Source: Lachnospiraceae bacterium
GTDB taxonomy: Bacteria > Bacillota > Clostridia > Lachnospirales > Lachnospiraceae
Reading direction: 5' to 3'
DNA: 64,000 bases
Assembly: GCA_017935565.1 (NCBI GenBank)
Contig: JAGBHK010000017.1
Location: 1-64,000 of the forward strand
Made by a program: the position numbers and the translations under genes. Shown here in pieces: positions 7,367 to 15,946 of the stretch (position 1 is its first letter; every line of letters starts with the position of its first letter). The notes beneath the pieces are model-generated. The model had not been told where the DNA came from and ran no database searches. It saw nothing but the letters and a program-made list of their open reading frames with translations.

Positions 7367-8881
7367 ATGTTAGAATTTATCACATCAAACATTGCAGTTA
7401 TCGTAACAGTAGCAGTAGTATTGTGCTTAATCATTTTTTTGGCATTAGGATATGAGAAAGCACCATCGGACACAATGTTCATTATTTCTGGTTTGAGGAA
7501 AAAACCAAGAATATTAATTGGTAAAGCTGGAATAAGAATTCCGTTCTTTGAAAGAAAGGATATTCTTATTGCAAAGCAGATAAGCGTTGATATTAAAACA
7601 AATGGTTTTATTCCAACTCTTGATTTCATTGGCGTTGATGTTGATGCTATTGCAAAAATTGCATTAGACCTTGATAGTGAAGAAGGAAGACTTTTGGCAC
7701 AAAAGAACTTCTTAAATATGAATGAATTACAGATAAGAGAAGCTCTTACTGATTCATTGCAAGGTAATATGCGTGAAATCATTGGTACTATTAATTTAAA
7801 GGAAATCTGTAATAACAGACAGAAGTTCGGTGATCAGGTTCAGGAAAAGGCTCAGAGAGATATGAATGCTCTTGGTGTAAAGATTATTTCTTGTAACATT
7901 CAGAGAGTAATTGATGAGAATGAATTAATTAATGCTTTAGGTCAGGACAATATGTCAAAAATTCAAAAGGAAGCTTCTATTGCAAAAGCGGAAGCAGAAC
8001 GAGATGTTGCAATTGCTCAGGCCGAAGCTAAAAAACTTGCAAATGATGCAGAAGTTAATTCGAAGACAGAAATTGCGATTAAGCAGAATGAGTTAAGCAT
8101 TAAAGAGGCTGAATTACAGAAAATTTCAGATGCTAAAAGAGCAGAAGCTGCTGCCGCATATAAGATTCAAGAAGAGGAACAGCGTAAAATTTTAGAGATT
8201 ACAGCAACAAATGCCGATATCGCTAAACAGGAACGTGAAGTTGAACTTAAAGCGAAAGAGGCGGAGGTTAAAGAACAGGAACTTGCTGCATCTATTAGAA
8301 AGCAGGCAGAAGCTGAAAAATACAGAATAGAGCAAAATGCTCAAGCTGATTTGTTTAAGAGACAGAAAGATGCTGAGGCCAAAAAGTATGAAGAAACACA
8401 GAGAGCTGAGGCGGAAAAGATAAAAGCGGAAGCATTGAAGTATGCTAAAGAACAGGAAGCGGCAGGTATTGCTGCAATTGGTAAGGCGGAAGCTGAAGCT
8501 ATCAGAGAAAAGGGTATAGCTGAGGCAGAGGCGCTTGAGAAGAAAGCTGATGCTATGGCTAAGTATGGTAGAGCTGCTATTTTGGAAATGGTTGTTAATA
8601 AATTACCAGAAATGGCAGAAGCTATTGCAAAACCATTAGAATCTATCGACAAGGTTACAATTATTGATGGTGGCGGCTCGGGCTCAGGTGTTGATGCTAT
8701 GGGTGGTTATGTACCGGCGATTCTTACTAAAACCATTGAATCAATTAAGGAGACAACTGGTATTGATATCAATGAGATTGTAAAAGCGGACACATATGAC
8801 GCGAGAGTAAATAAGAATTTAAATATCTCTGGTATTGAGGGGATAGAAGAAAAAAATGTTGATACATTAGTTTCAGAGTAG
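7367..8881 (+). CDS. floT: Flotillin-like SPFH/Band 7 membrane scaffold protein
   Basis: The 504-aa protein has one N-terminal TM/hairpin segment (about 8-28). An SPFH domain follows (about 30-200: LGYEKAPSDTMFIISG ... MNALGVKIISCNIQRV), then a long Ala/Glu/Lys coiled coil rich in AEAE and KAEAEA repeats (about 210-420). The Gly-rich spot GGGSGSG lies near 430. It matches the size and order of Bacillus FloT (YuaG), which scaffolds lipid microdomains and keeps membrane fluidity and secretion or signalling complexes organised. No NfeD-like partner is next to it; the next gene, 8 nt downstream, encodes a lipoprotein. AAAGGAGG supports the start. Confidence 0.9.
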   Translation: MLEFITSNIAVIVTVAVVLCLIIFLALGYEKAPSDTMFIISGLRKKPRILIGKAGIRIPFFERKDILIAKQISVDIKTNGFIPTLDFIGVDVDAIAKIALDLDSEEGRLLAQKNFLNMNELQIREALTDSLQGNMREIIGTINLKEICNNRQKFGDQVQEKAQRDMNALGVKIISCNIQRVIDENELINALGQDNMSKIQKEASIAKAEAERDVAIAQAEAKKLANDAEVNSKTEIAIKQNELSIKEAELQKISDAKRAEAAAAYKIQEEEQRKILEITATNADIAKQEREVELKAKEAEVKEQELAASIRKQAEAEKYRIEQNAQADLFKRQKDAEAKKYEETQRAEAEKIKAEALKYAKEQEAAGIAAIGKAEAEAIREKGIAEAEALEKKADAMAKYGRAAILEMVVNKLPEMAEAIAKPLESIDKVTIIDGGGSGSGVDAMGGYVPAILTKTIESIKETTGIDINEIVKADTYDARVNKNLNISGIEGIEEKNVDTLVSE

Positions 8882-8889
8882 GAGTATTT

Positions 8890-9684
8890 ATGAGAAAAAA
8901 GTTGATGTTAGGAATGATGTGCATAGCAACAATAGCCCTATTTGTTGCATGCACTAAAGAAGAAAAAACGACTAGTGATAAGGAAAATGCGACAGAAGAG
9001 TCTTCTACTTCATATCATTTAGCGGATACAAATGAGTTTGCAACTGAAGAGTCGAAGCAAAGGGAGACAGAGCCTGAAAGCGAAGAAGAATCGGATTGTG
9101 GCGATTCGATTATTGAAGAAACTTTTGCTGAGGGTGATTGGAAGAGCGCTGCATTACATATAGTAAAAGAATGTAATGCAGATAAGATAACAGATTGTGA
9201 ATATCGTTATTTTATCGATGAAAGTGATGAAGATTATAGATTATATAGTCGTACGATTATTGCTGATCAGGTACACACGCATGAATTCTATTTTGTAAGA
9301 AATAAGTATGTTTCAGACGGCGGTGGATGTTATGGTGCATTGGATGATTTCTATAATGGATATAAGTATGAGGATATGATTGCATACTTGGAAAATGATG
9401 CTCCTTTGCCTCAAAAAGAAATGTCAATGAGGAAAATTATATATCATATGGAAAAAGTTTTCTACGGCAACTACACATATTATGAAATGGTTGATAAAGG
9501 GGAGAGCCAGTCGGTTGAGATAATATGTAGAAGTGCCAATGCAGAAATTCCACCTGCAAAATTAGTATATGTAAATGGAAAAGTGGAAAAGCAAGCGCTT
9601 GGCGAAGGGGAGAACGCAAACAACGCAAATTGCTTAAAACAAGAAGTTATTGAACAAATGAATGATATGTTGAAGGGGTATTAA
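8890..9684 (+). CDS. Hypothetical lipoprotein downstream of flotillin
   Basis: A 264-aa protein with signal peptide and lipobox (FVAC, Cys21). A Glu/Ser/Thr-rich linker (about 22-80) follows, then a folded region with several Tyr and Asp residues (DCEYRYFIDESDEDYRLY; YFVRNKYVSDGGGCYGAL). I recognise no named domain. It lies 8 nt after the flotillin stop, with GGAG before the ATG, and shares its terminator. The two proteins may therefore act together at the membrane, one as scaffold and the other outside; that is inference from gene order only. Confidence 0.75.
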   Translation: MRKKLMLGMMCIATIALFVACTKEEKTTSDKENATEESSTSYHLADTNEFATEESKQRETEPESEEESDCGDSIIEETFAEGDWKSAALHIVKECNADKITDCEYRYFIDESDEDYRLYSRTIIADQVHTHEFYFVRNKYVSDGGGCYGALDDFYNGYKYEDMIAYLENDAPLPQKEMSMRKIIYHMEKVFYGNYTYYEMVDKGESQSVEIICRSANAEIPPAKLVYVNGKVEKQALGEGENANNANCLKQEVIEQMNDMLKGY

Positions 9685-9687
9685 TTA

Positions 9688-9723
9688 TAATCAGAGGTAT
9701 ACAAAGTATGCCTCTGATTATTC
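9688..9723 (+). terminator. Terminator after flotillin-lipoprotein operon
   Basis: TAATCAGAGGTAT pairs with ATGCCTCTGATTA; the T tail is short (TTATTCATT). Confidence 0.65.
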
Positions 9724-9801
9724 ATTGACACAACATTCTTGTTATGATACTATGAAAATATGCAAGTAACGTGATTTGTGGTTGATTAAGGAGGGTTAAG
9801 G

Positions 9802-11403
9802 ATGAAAAAACATATTAAAAGAATTATTGCGCTTATTACAATAATATCTATGTTGGGATGCTTGTTGATTGGTTGTAATGATAAAAATGGAGAGGAAGAG
9901 ATTGTTAAGGAAACTGAAGAAGTTAAAGGTCTTCCGCCTATGACTGAAGATGAGATAACGCTTACATATATGTGTTGGCAAGATATTGAGATTTCGGAGG
10001 CACTTGCTAAAGAATTTGAAAAACTTTATCCTAATATTGATGTAAAGGTTAAAGAGTTTGACCCTGCGTTAAGTGGTAGTGAAATATATTTTTTGATAAA
10101 TACCGGAAGTGGTGAAAAAGTGCCAGATTGTTTTTGGATATTAAATTCACCTGAAAACTACATAGCTAATAACTGGCTTTATGATATGACAGAGTTTTGG
10201 GAAAATGACCCAGATTCTAAGAATGTTATTAAAGGTATAAATGAATTGAAATTAGGCTATTTGGGTACGGATAAGAAGTGGTGTACTCCAGTTAAGTTCT
10301 TCCCTACAACAGCATTTGTAAATGAAGATGTGTTTATTAGAAATGATGTGGAAATGCCTAATAAAGATTGGACTTGGGATGAATTCGAGGAAACTGTAGA
10401 AAAGATGACAAGGGACGATAAAGTTGATGGTAAGCATATTTTTGGTATGACCGCTGGATGTACAGTTATTACCTGGTATCCTATTGCATCGGACAAAAAT
10501 TGCATTGGAGAATTTGGTTGGAATGGAACTGAATTTGATATGAAAAATTGGGCTTATGGCATGAATCTGGAGGCAAAATGGATTCAAAGTGAAGTAAAGC
10601 CGTATCCGTTGTGGCCTGAAGGTGTAAAACAGTTAGCTAAGATGTATGGTGGAACAGAGGAATCACCAGTTGTATTATATCCAGAAGAAGAGGGATATTC
10701 TGCTATTCACTGTGACCGTTGGTGGGAGTGGGAAGAACATTTTGTAACTAGCGAATATATAGAAAATAAGAAGGTTATATTTGTTCCGTATATTATGCCA
10801 CATACGAAGGAAAATCAAGAAGGATATAATTTGGCAACTATGGATATGGGAGCTATTTATGCGGGAACAGAACATCCAAGAGAAGCCTATGAATTATTGA
10901 AATTTATGACTTGGGGAACTCAAGGTTGGGAATATAAATTAGAACATTATCCAAATTTAATTGAAACATCTGATGATAGTGGAAGACCTGTATCTAAAAA
11001 TCATTGTCCTATTACTTTAGACGAAAATGTATGGGAAGGATTTAAGGCTTGGCATCCCTGTGAGGCGATAGGTGATGAATATGTTGCAAGTTTATATGGT
11101 GAAGAGTATGACAGAAGCGAATATTTTGAATATTTCTTTGATTATGTAAGGGAAAGTTCATGGACGTGTTATGGTGGGCAACAGATTGTAGGATTTGGTA
11201 ATTGGCTAGATTTTTCATATTTTGGAAAAGATAATGAACATGACTTTGGTTACACGGAAATGTTAGGAATCGAAGCTGCATGTATATATGGAAAAGTAGA
11301 CGCATATAAATATTATGAATTATTAGAAAAAGAGGCTAATGAGATTCACACAGAAAAACAAAATGATTTAAATAGAACTATTGAAGAAAATGATAATGAG
11401 TAG
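9802..11403 (+). CDS. ABC-type extracellular solute-binding lipoprotein (family 1)
   Basis: The 533-aa precursor has a lipobox LIGC (Cys25). The mature region opens with ITLTYMCWQDIEISEALAKE and has EKLYPNIDVKV, as in carbohydrate-binding family 1 proteins. Many Trp and Tyr residues (RWWEWEEHF, GWEYKLEHYPN, MTWGTQGWEY) fit sugar stacking. It is longer than typical maltose-type binders (about 420). No permease or ATPase gene is beside it, and it has its own terminator, so it must use a transporter encoded elsewhere. The ligand cannot be assigned. AGGAGGGTTAAGG precedes the ATG. Confidence 0.85.
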   Translation: MKKHIKRIIALITIISMLGCLLIGCNDKNGEEEIVKETEEVKGLPPMTEDEITLTYMCWQDIEISEALAKEFEKLYPNIDVKVKEFDPALSGSEIYFLINTGSGEKVPDCFWILNSPENYIANNWLYDMTEFWENDPDSKNVIKGINELKLGYLGTDKKWCTPVKFFPTTAFVNEDVFIRNDVEMPNKDWTWDEFEETVEKMTRDDKVDGKHIFGMTAGCTVITWYPIASDKNCIGEFGWNGTEFDMKNWAYGMNLEAKWIQSEVKPYPLWPEGVKQLAKMYGGTEESPVVLYPEEEGYSAIHCDRWWEWEEHFVTSEYIENKKVIFVPYIMPHTKENQEGYNLATMDMGAIYAGTEHPREAYELLKFMTWGTQGWEYKLEHYPNLIETSDDSGRPVSKNHCPITLDENVWEGFKAWHPCEAIGDEYVASLYGEEYDRSEYFEYFFDYVRESSWTCYGGQQIVGFGNWLDFSYFGKDNEHDFGYTEMLGIEAACIYGKVDAYKYYELLEKEANEIHTEKQNDLNRTIEENDNE

Positions 11404-11415
11404 TGTAATATAAAC

Positions 11416-11451
11416 AAAAAGCAAGTGCACGAATGTACACTTGCTTTTTTG
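11416..11451. terminator. Convergent (bidirectional) terminator
   Basis: AAAAAGCAAGTGCAC pairs with GTACACTTGCTTTTTT; A and T runs on both sides serve the plus-strand binding-protein gene and the minus-strand gene that follows. Confidence 0.85.
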
Positions 11452-11832
11452 TTACATTTCCTTGTCAAATCCCAATGCATTACAAGTCGAGTAATATAAA
11501 GCCTGCGATATATTAGGCGCTAATATGTAGTTTATCGTTTTAAAGAGCATCATAAAAGCGGCATAAATTATACTGGTATCAATATTGCATAGGTTGCAAT
11601 GATTATCCTGCTCATATATGTCACATTCTCGTTTAATATGGCTGGTTGCAGTGTTTAGTTCACGACAGGCAGTTGAAGGCGACAACTTAAACATTTTCGA
11701 AATACAGTAAATGTCGAATCTGTCGCAATAATAAGCGGCTACAATGATTCTTTCAATAGGTGATAGTTTTTCTAGACTATCCATAACCACCTGCGTTGTT
11801 AACGTAATTGTTTGATAATTTGTATTATTCAT
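11452..11832 (-). CDS. Small protein with sigma-70 region 4-like HTH
   Basis: Residues 15-65 (MDSLEKLSPIERIIVAAYYC ... ISKMFKLSPSTACRELNTA) have the form of sigma factor region 4: a 'LSP.ER.I...YY' helix followed by an HTH. The rest contains four cysteines and a hydrophobic helix (IIYAAFMMLFKTI) and resembles nothing I know. No region 2 is present, so it is not a complete sigma factor. The chosen ATG (11832) has GGAGGTG 5 nt upstream; an ATG four codons earlier overlaps that site. It could be an anti-sigma, a co-regulator or a truncated ECF sigma. Confidence 0.6.
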   Translation of the reverse strand: MNNTNYQTITLTTQVVMDSLEKLSPIERIIVAAYYCDRFDIYCISKMFKLSPSTACRELNTATSHIKRECDIYEQDNHCNLCNIDTSIIYAAFMMLFKTINYILAPNISQALYYSTCNALGFDKEM

Positions 11833-11992
11833 AGGCACCTCCATAGATTTTTTTGATTTCTATATATTAGTTCCAATAAATTTACAAAAAGTTTTATTTT
11901 TTCATTTTTTTATTGCGTGTGAAATATAATAGTGGTAAAATATTTAAATCAAAAAATCTTTTGAATTAAAGTGTTATAAGGAGTAGATGTGC

Positions 11993-13342
11993 ATGGGAAA
12001 ATATTTTGGTACAGACGGATTTCGTGGAGAGGCAAATGTTGACTTGACATATGAACATGCAGTTAAAATTGGTCGTTTTCTCGGATGGTATTACGGGAAG
12101 AATAATGATAAAAAGTGTAGAGTTGTAATAGGTAAAGATACAAGACGTTCATCATATATGTTTGAATATGCGTTAGTTGCAGGTCTTACTGCATCTGGTG
12201 CTGATGTTTATTTAATGCATGTAACTACAACACCTAGTGTTTCGTATGTTACAAGAGTTGATGAATTTGATTGTGGTATTATGATTTCAGCGAGCCATAA
12301 TCCATTTTATGATAATGGTATCAAACTTTTAAATGGTCAGGGCGAAAAGATGGATGAAGAGACTATTTTAAAGATTGAGGCTTACCTTGATGGTGAAATT
12401 CCTGAATTACCACTTGCTAACAAGGAAGAGATTGGTAGAACAGTTGATTATGTTGCTGGAAGAAACAGATATACAGGATATTTGATTTCACTTGCCCAGC
12501 ATTCCTTTAAGGGAATTAAGGTTGGTCTTGACTGTTCAAATGGTAGTGCATGGCAGATTGCAAAGAGTGTATTTGATGCACTTGGAGCGCAGACGTATGT
12601 TATTAATGCAAATCCTGATGGTTTAAATATTAATACTAACTGTGGCTCAACACATATTGATGTGCTTCAGAAGTATGTGGTTGATAATGGCTTAGATGTT
12701 GGTTTTGCTTATGATGGCGATGCTGACAGATGTATGGCTGTATCAGGTGATGGAAAGATAATTGATGGAGATTTAACCCTCTACATTTACGGTACTTATA
12801 TGAAGGAAAGAGGAAAGTTGGCAAATAATACAGTTGTAACAACAGTAATGTCTAACTTTGGTTTATATAAGGCGTTTGATGAGGCTGGCATTGCATATGA
12901 AAAGACTGCTGTAGGCGATAAATACGTATATGAAAATATGGTTAATAATGGTCATCAAATCGGTGGTGAACAGTCTGGACATATTATATTTAGTAGGTAT
13001 GCCACAACAGGTGATGGTATTTTAACATCATTGAAACTTATGCAGGCGATGCTTGGTAAGGAAAAGACATTATCGCAGCTTGCTGAACCTGTAACAATTT
13101 TCCCTCAGGTGCTTAAAAATATTAGAGTTAAGAGTAAAATTGAGGCAAGAAGTGATGTGGATGTTCAGGCAGCAGTTGATGCAGTTGCAGAAAAACTTGG
13201 TAATGACGGACGAATCTTAGTTCGTGAAAGTGGTACAGAACCAGTTGTTAGAGTTATGGTTGAGGCTGCTACACTTGAAGAATGTGAAAAGTATGTTGAT
13301 GAAGTAATTGACGTAATTAAGGCTAAAGGTCATACAGTGTAG
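11993..13342 (+). CDS. glmM: Phosphoglucosamine mutase
   Basis: Converts glucosamine-6-phosphate to glucosamine-1-phosphate for UDP-GlcNAc and peptidoglycan synthesis. Hallmarks: start MGKYFGTDGFRG, phosphoserine loop ISASHNPFYDNG, Mg2+ loop DGDADR, sugar-binding GGEQSGH and phosphate-binding RESGTEPVVRVM. At about 449 aa it has the usual length. An ATG two codons upstream is possible, but AAGGAG is better spaced for the inner ATG. nagB follows about 60 nt downstream and works on the same glucosamine-6-P pool. Confidence 0.93.
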   Translation: MGKYFGTDGFRGEANVDLTYEHAVKIGRFLGWYYGKNNDKKCRVVIGKDTRRSSYMFEYALVAGLTASGADVYLMHVTTTPSVSYVTRVDEFDCGIMISASHNPFYDNGIKLLNGQGEKMDEETILKIEAYLDGEIPELPLANKEEIGRTVDYVAGRNRYTGYLISLAQHSFKGIKVGLDCSNGSAWQIAKSVFDALGAQTYVINANPDGLNINTNCGSTHIDVLQKYVVDNGLDVGFAYDGDADRCMAVSGDGKIIDGDLTLYIYGTYMKERGKLANNTVVTTVMSNFGLYKAFDEAGIAYEKTAVGDKYVYENMVNNGHQIGGEQSGHIIFSRYATTGDGILTSLKLMQAMLGKEKTLSQLAEPVTIFPQVLKNIRVKSKIEARSDVDVQAAVDAVAEKLGNDGRILVRESGTEPVVRVMVEAATLEECEKYVDEVIDVIKAKGHTV

Positions 13343-13370
13343 GTATAATTCGTATACTATACTAATTTAG

Positions 13371-13386
13371 TGAAGCTTACGCTTCA
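13371..13386 (+). promoter_or_regulatory. Leader hairpin before nagB
   Basis: TGAAGC/GCTTCA with loop TTAC, ending 6 nt before the ATGGAGG ribosome site. Similar small hairpins precede several other genes in this window. Confidence 0.5.
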
Positions 13387-13401
13387 TGAATGGAGGAAAA
13401 T

Positions 13402-14145
13402 ATGATTATCATCAAAACAAAAAACTACGAAGAACTTAGCAAAAAGGCTGCAGACATTATCGGCTCATTGGTTGTATTAAAGCCAAACGCAGTACTTGGT
13501 CTTGCAACAGGCTCAACACCTGTTGGAACATACAAGCAGCTTATTAAAGGATATGAGGAAGGAACATACGATTTCTCTCAGATTAAGTCAGTAAATCTTG
13601 ATGAATATAAGGGATTACCGGGAGACCATGACCAGTCATACAGATATTTTATGAATACAAATCTTTTTGACCATATTAATATCGACAAGAATAATACAAA
13701 TGTTCCAAAGGGTATTGTTGATGATGGTGAGGCTGAATGTGAGAGATATAATCAGCTTATTAAAGATTTAGGTGGCATTGATTTACAGCTTCTTGGCATC
13801 GGTGGTAACGCTCATATTGGTTTTAATGAGCCTTGCGATGAATTTGTAAAGGGTACACACCTTGTAACTTTAGAGGAAGGTACAAGAGAAGCTAATGCAA
13901 GATTCTTCTCATCGATTGATGAAGTTCCTACACAGGCTTATACAATGGGTATTCAGAACATTATGTCAGCTAAAAAGGTTCTTTTACTTGCTAATGGTAA
14001 GGCAAAGGCTCAGGCTGTATATGATACATGTTTTGGACCTGTTAAGCCACAGGTTCCTGCATCTATTTTACAGTTACATGAAGATTGCATAGTAATTGCT
14101 GATGAAGACGCACTTAGCTTATGTATTGAGAATGGGTTAGTGTAG
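13402..14145 (+). CDS. nagB: Glucosamine-6-phosphate deaminase
   Basis: Deaminates and isomerises glucosamine-6-P to fructose-6-P and ammonia, which is amino-sugar catabolism. Motifs: phosphate-binding GLATGSTPVG, active-site SVNLDEYKGL (catalytic Asp) and LLGIGGNAHIGFNEP (catalytic His). At 247 aa it is full length. The ATG at 13402 follows GGAGG by 5 nt; an in-frame ATG at 13390 overlaps that site and is rejected. Parts of its 3' end occur twice more downstream (14566-14652 and 15945-15973) as degenerate copies, so this locus has been duplicated and rearranged. Confidence 0.95.
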   Translation: MIIIKTKNYEELSKKAADIIGSLVVLKPNAVLGLATGSTPVGTYKQLIKGYEEGTYDFSQIKSVNLDEYKGLPGDHDQSYRYFMNTNLFDHINIDKNNTNVPKGIVDDGEAECERYNQLIKDLGGIDLQLLGIGGNAHIGFNEPCDEFVKGTHLVTLEEGTREANARFFSSIDEVPTQAYTMGIQNIMSAKKVLLLANGKAKAQAVYDTCFGPVKPQVPASILQLHEDCIVIADEDALSLCIENGLV

Positions 14146-14177
14146 TTATAATAATTTGATATAAGATAATAACCAAC

Positions 14178-14219
14178 ATCCCCCAGCATTACATTCCGTA
14201 ATTCTGGGGGACATTTTTT
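14178..14219. terminator. Terminator shared by nagB and the converging pseudogene
   Basis: TCCCCCAGCATTAC pairs with GTAATTCTGGGGGA, followed by CATTTTTTA. A second copy of this hairpin half lies at 15976-16010. Confidence 0.85.
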
Positions 14220-14547
14220 ACAATCCAACAATTCTCTTTACATCATCCACGCCCATATCAAATTCATCGGAGATGAGTTTGAGCGCTGTCTCTACGTCAG
14301 TACCATTTTTTTGCAATATGCAAAAAGTTTTCTTTATATCATTTTCAGTAACAGTTGCAGTAACTTCTTCAACTAATCCTTCGGCTAGATTACACATATC
14401 GTTCAATGTCTCCTTTTCTTTGTTTTGTAGTGTTATTCCATAAATGTGCTCTAAAATACAGAGTTTCTCATCTACAGATAGTTTCTTTGAAAAAATAGTG
14501 TTTAGTAAACCTGTTAACTCACAGGTATCATGAACTTCCTGATTCAA
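14218..14547 (-). pseudogene. C-terminal fragment of an Rpn-type PD-(D/E)XK nuclease gene
   Basis: The 109 codons match the C-terminal helical tail common in clostridial Rpn/PD-(D/E)XK 'transposase' proteins: KLSVDEKLCILEHIYGI, then DMCNLAEGLVEE and a final ISDEFDMGVDDVKRIVG. The nuclease domain is absent. At its 5' end the sequence switches abruptly to a degenerate nagB tail. The only start is TTG with no ribosome site. Most likely it is a dead 3' fragment. In Escherichia coli, RpnS, the C-terminal part of Rpn made from an internal start, acts as an antitoxin, so a small expressed tail protein cannot be fully excluded. Confidence 0.6.
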
Positions 14548-14565
14548 ATGTATGAATTTTACTTG

Positions 14566-14652
14566 CCTATTTTACAGTTACACAAGGATGCACTTAGCCT
14601 ATGTACTACGAAAGGATTGGTGTAGTTATAATGATTTAATATAAAGATATTA
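14566..14652 (+). repeat. Degenerate copy of the nagB 3' end
   Basis: CTATTTTACAGTTACA, then GATGCACTTAGC.TATGTA and TTGGTGTAGTTATAATGATT match nagB 14064-14170 with an internal gap of about 30 nt and several substitutions. It replaces the expected 5' part of the Rpn-type fragment on the other strand. Confidence 0.75.
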
Positions 14653-14688
14653 TTACAAGCCCGTCTACTGGTATGATTGATACATAAC

Positions 14689-14726
14689 AATAGCCGACGG
14701 TTACCATCTAGTAACCGTCGGTTATT
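14689..14726 (-). terminator. Hairpin terminator downstream of the Rpn-type nuclease
   Basis: AATAGCCGACGGTTAC pairs perfectly (one G-U) with GTAACCGTCGGTTATT. It lies 30 nt beyond the minus-strand stop; the T tail is weak. Confidence 0.6.
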
Positions 14727-14756
14727 GCGCGTAAAATCTGAACACAAAGTGTCTAT

Positions 14757-15620
14757 CTAAATCTCATATTCTTTGAATTTTTCTTGGCGATATTCTGAGT
14801 CAGTAGAAACACGCATAATTTCATCTTGGTCACAGCCGGCTTCAATTAATTTACAAATTAACTTACCAAGTTTATCTTCTCCGGATTGTTTTCCAAGTTC
14901 CAATCCTTCAGCAAGTCCATCTGCATAACCATCTTCTCTTATATCCATATCTCGAATCCAAGTCTTCATATACTCAATTCTCCATTCCTTATTTTGCTTT
15001 ACCTTTTCTACTTCGTTGTCCAGCTTAGACAGAAAATCATTCGTTGCTGTTTTGGTTTCTATGTAGTCGAGAAATTCTTTGATTTCATTTGACACATTCA
15101 CTATAGTTCCTTTAGTGTTAAACATAAGTATGGTTCGACCATCTTCTAATGCCAGATTCGTATCATTTATGCAAGTGTTTTCGAATTCATAACAGCATAG
15201 ACTTTTACCAAAAGGGTCGTAGGTGCAGATGAATATGATATAACTATCCTTCAATTGCTTATATGACTTGCCACTTTCCAGTAGATTCAGATCCATCAGT
15301 CCCTGATAGTATCGCGACCTTCGTGGGAGGTCGTTTAGGCTATTATAGTTTTGCATCTCGGCATCGTAAGAATTCTTTAAATCTTCCACATACACATCAT
15401 ATCTGACGCCTTTGCTGTCGCTGGTGATTTTAACCGGCTTTTGATTGTTTATTGTCACCGAATCATCAATTTCATTGCCAGTGAGCATTGTTATCAGCTC
15501 TACGCAAAGTTCCTTGTTTTGCATTGTTTTACCGAATATAAAGTCATTGCTTAAGGTCTGTTTCTCATAGACCATATCCTCCGGTATCAGATTAATTAGT
15601 TCCTTTTCGTAATCTTTCAT
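14757..15620 (-). CDS. Rpn-family PD-(D/E)XK nuclease ('transposase'-like)
   Basis: The 287-aa protein has the Rpn-type endonuclease core. SNDFIFGKTMQNKEL is at the N-terminus, and the catalytic strands are GVRYDVYVED (Asp) and YDAEMQN (Glu-x-Gln), followed by RSRYYQGLMD. The C-terminal half is helical (YMKTWIRDMDIREDGYADGL...). Rpn proteins are DNA nucleases that raise recombination and, in studied cases, act in phage defence, with the C-terminal part as intragenic antitoxin. It has an AGGAGG site 6 nt from ATG. Broken copies of a related gene lie on both sides, so this family has expanded and decayed here. Its leader may hide the ribosome site (see findings). Confidence 0.85.
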   Translation of the reverse strand: MKDYEKELINLIPEDMVYEKQTLSNDFIFGKTMQNKELCVELITMLTGNEIDDSVTINNQKPVKITSDSKGVRYDVYVEDLKNSYDAEMQNYNSLNDLPRRSRYYQGLMDLNLLESGKSYKQLKDSYIIFICTYDPFGKSLCCYEFENTCINDTNLALEDGRTILMFNTKGTIVNVSNEIKEFLDYIETKTATNDFLSKLDNEVEKVKQNKEWRIEYMKTWIRDMDIREDGYADGLAEGLELGKQSGEDKLGKLICKLIEAGCDQDEIMRVSTDSEYRQEKFKEYEI

Positions 15621-15914
15621 ATAGTTACCTCCTGTTTAGTTGTTTTGCAGGAGTTCATAACTACGAAATCTCCTGCTGTTTTAAATGATTGTTCAGCATA
15701 GATTTCTTAAGATTATAATTGAATTTGTTTTGAATTTTGAAATATTTGAAACGTATGCTTGAGTTTAGTTTAACATATTTATATGGGGGTGTAAATAGGA
15801 AGTTTGCGGTACTTGCTGCTATGTTGAATAATAGCGAGATGTACTTGCATATTTTGGCGTGTTGGTGTATATTATATATAAGGATTGAGGCGTATGTTTA
15901 CGGACTGCGCTGTG
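15621..15914. other. Gene-free region upstream of the Rpn nuclease
   Basis: Contains the 7-bp inverted repeat GCAGGAG/CTCCTGC (15647-15676) in the leader of the minus-strand nuclease and A+T-rich promoter-like sequence. An 85-codon frame on the plus strand (15737-15994) ends in terminator and duplicated sequence and is not credible as a gene. Confidence 0.5.
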
Positions 15915-15946
15915 GCGAGGCGGATAGATTCCGACCTCGCTTTTTA
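15915..15946 (+). terminator. Orphan terminator hairpin
   Basis: GCGAGG/CCTCGC with inner CGGA/TTCCG and a TTTTTATAT tail. No recognised gene ends here on the plus strand; it may end a short transcript or be a relic. Confidence 0.65.

Noticed and set aside
14757..15620. Insertion sequence transposase
   Set aside because: The 'transposase' label attached to this family is historical; the core is PD-(D/E)XK Rpn-type and no terminal inverted repeats or target duplications bound the gene.
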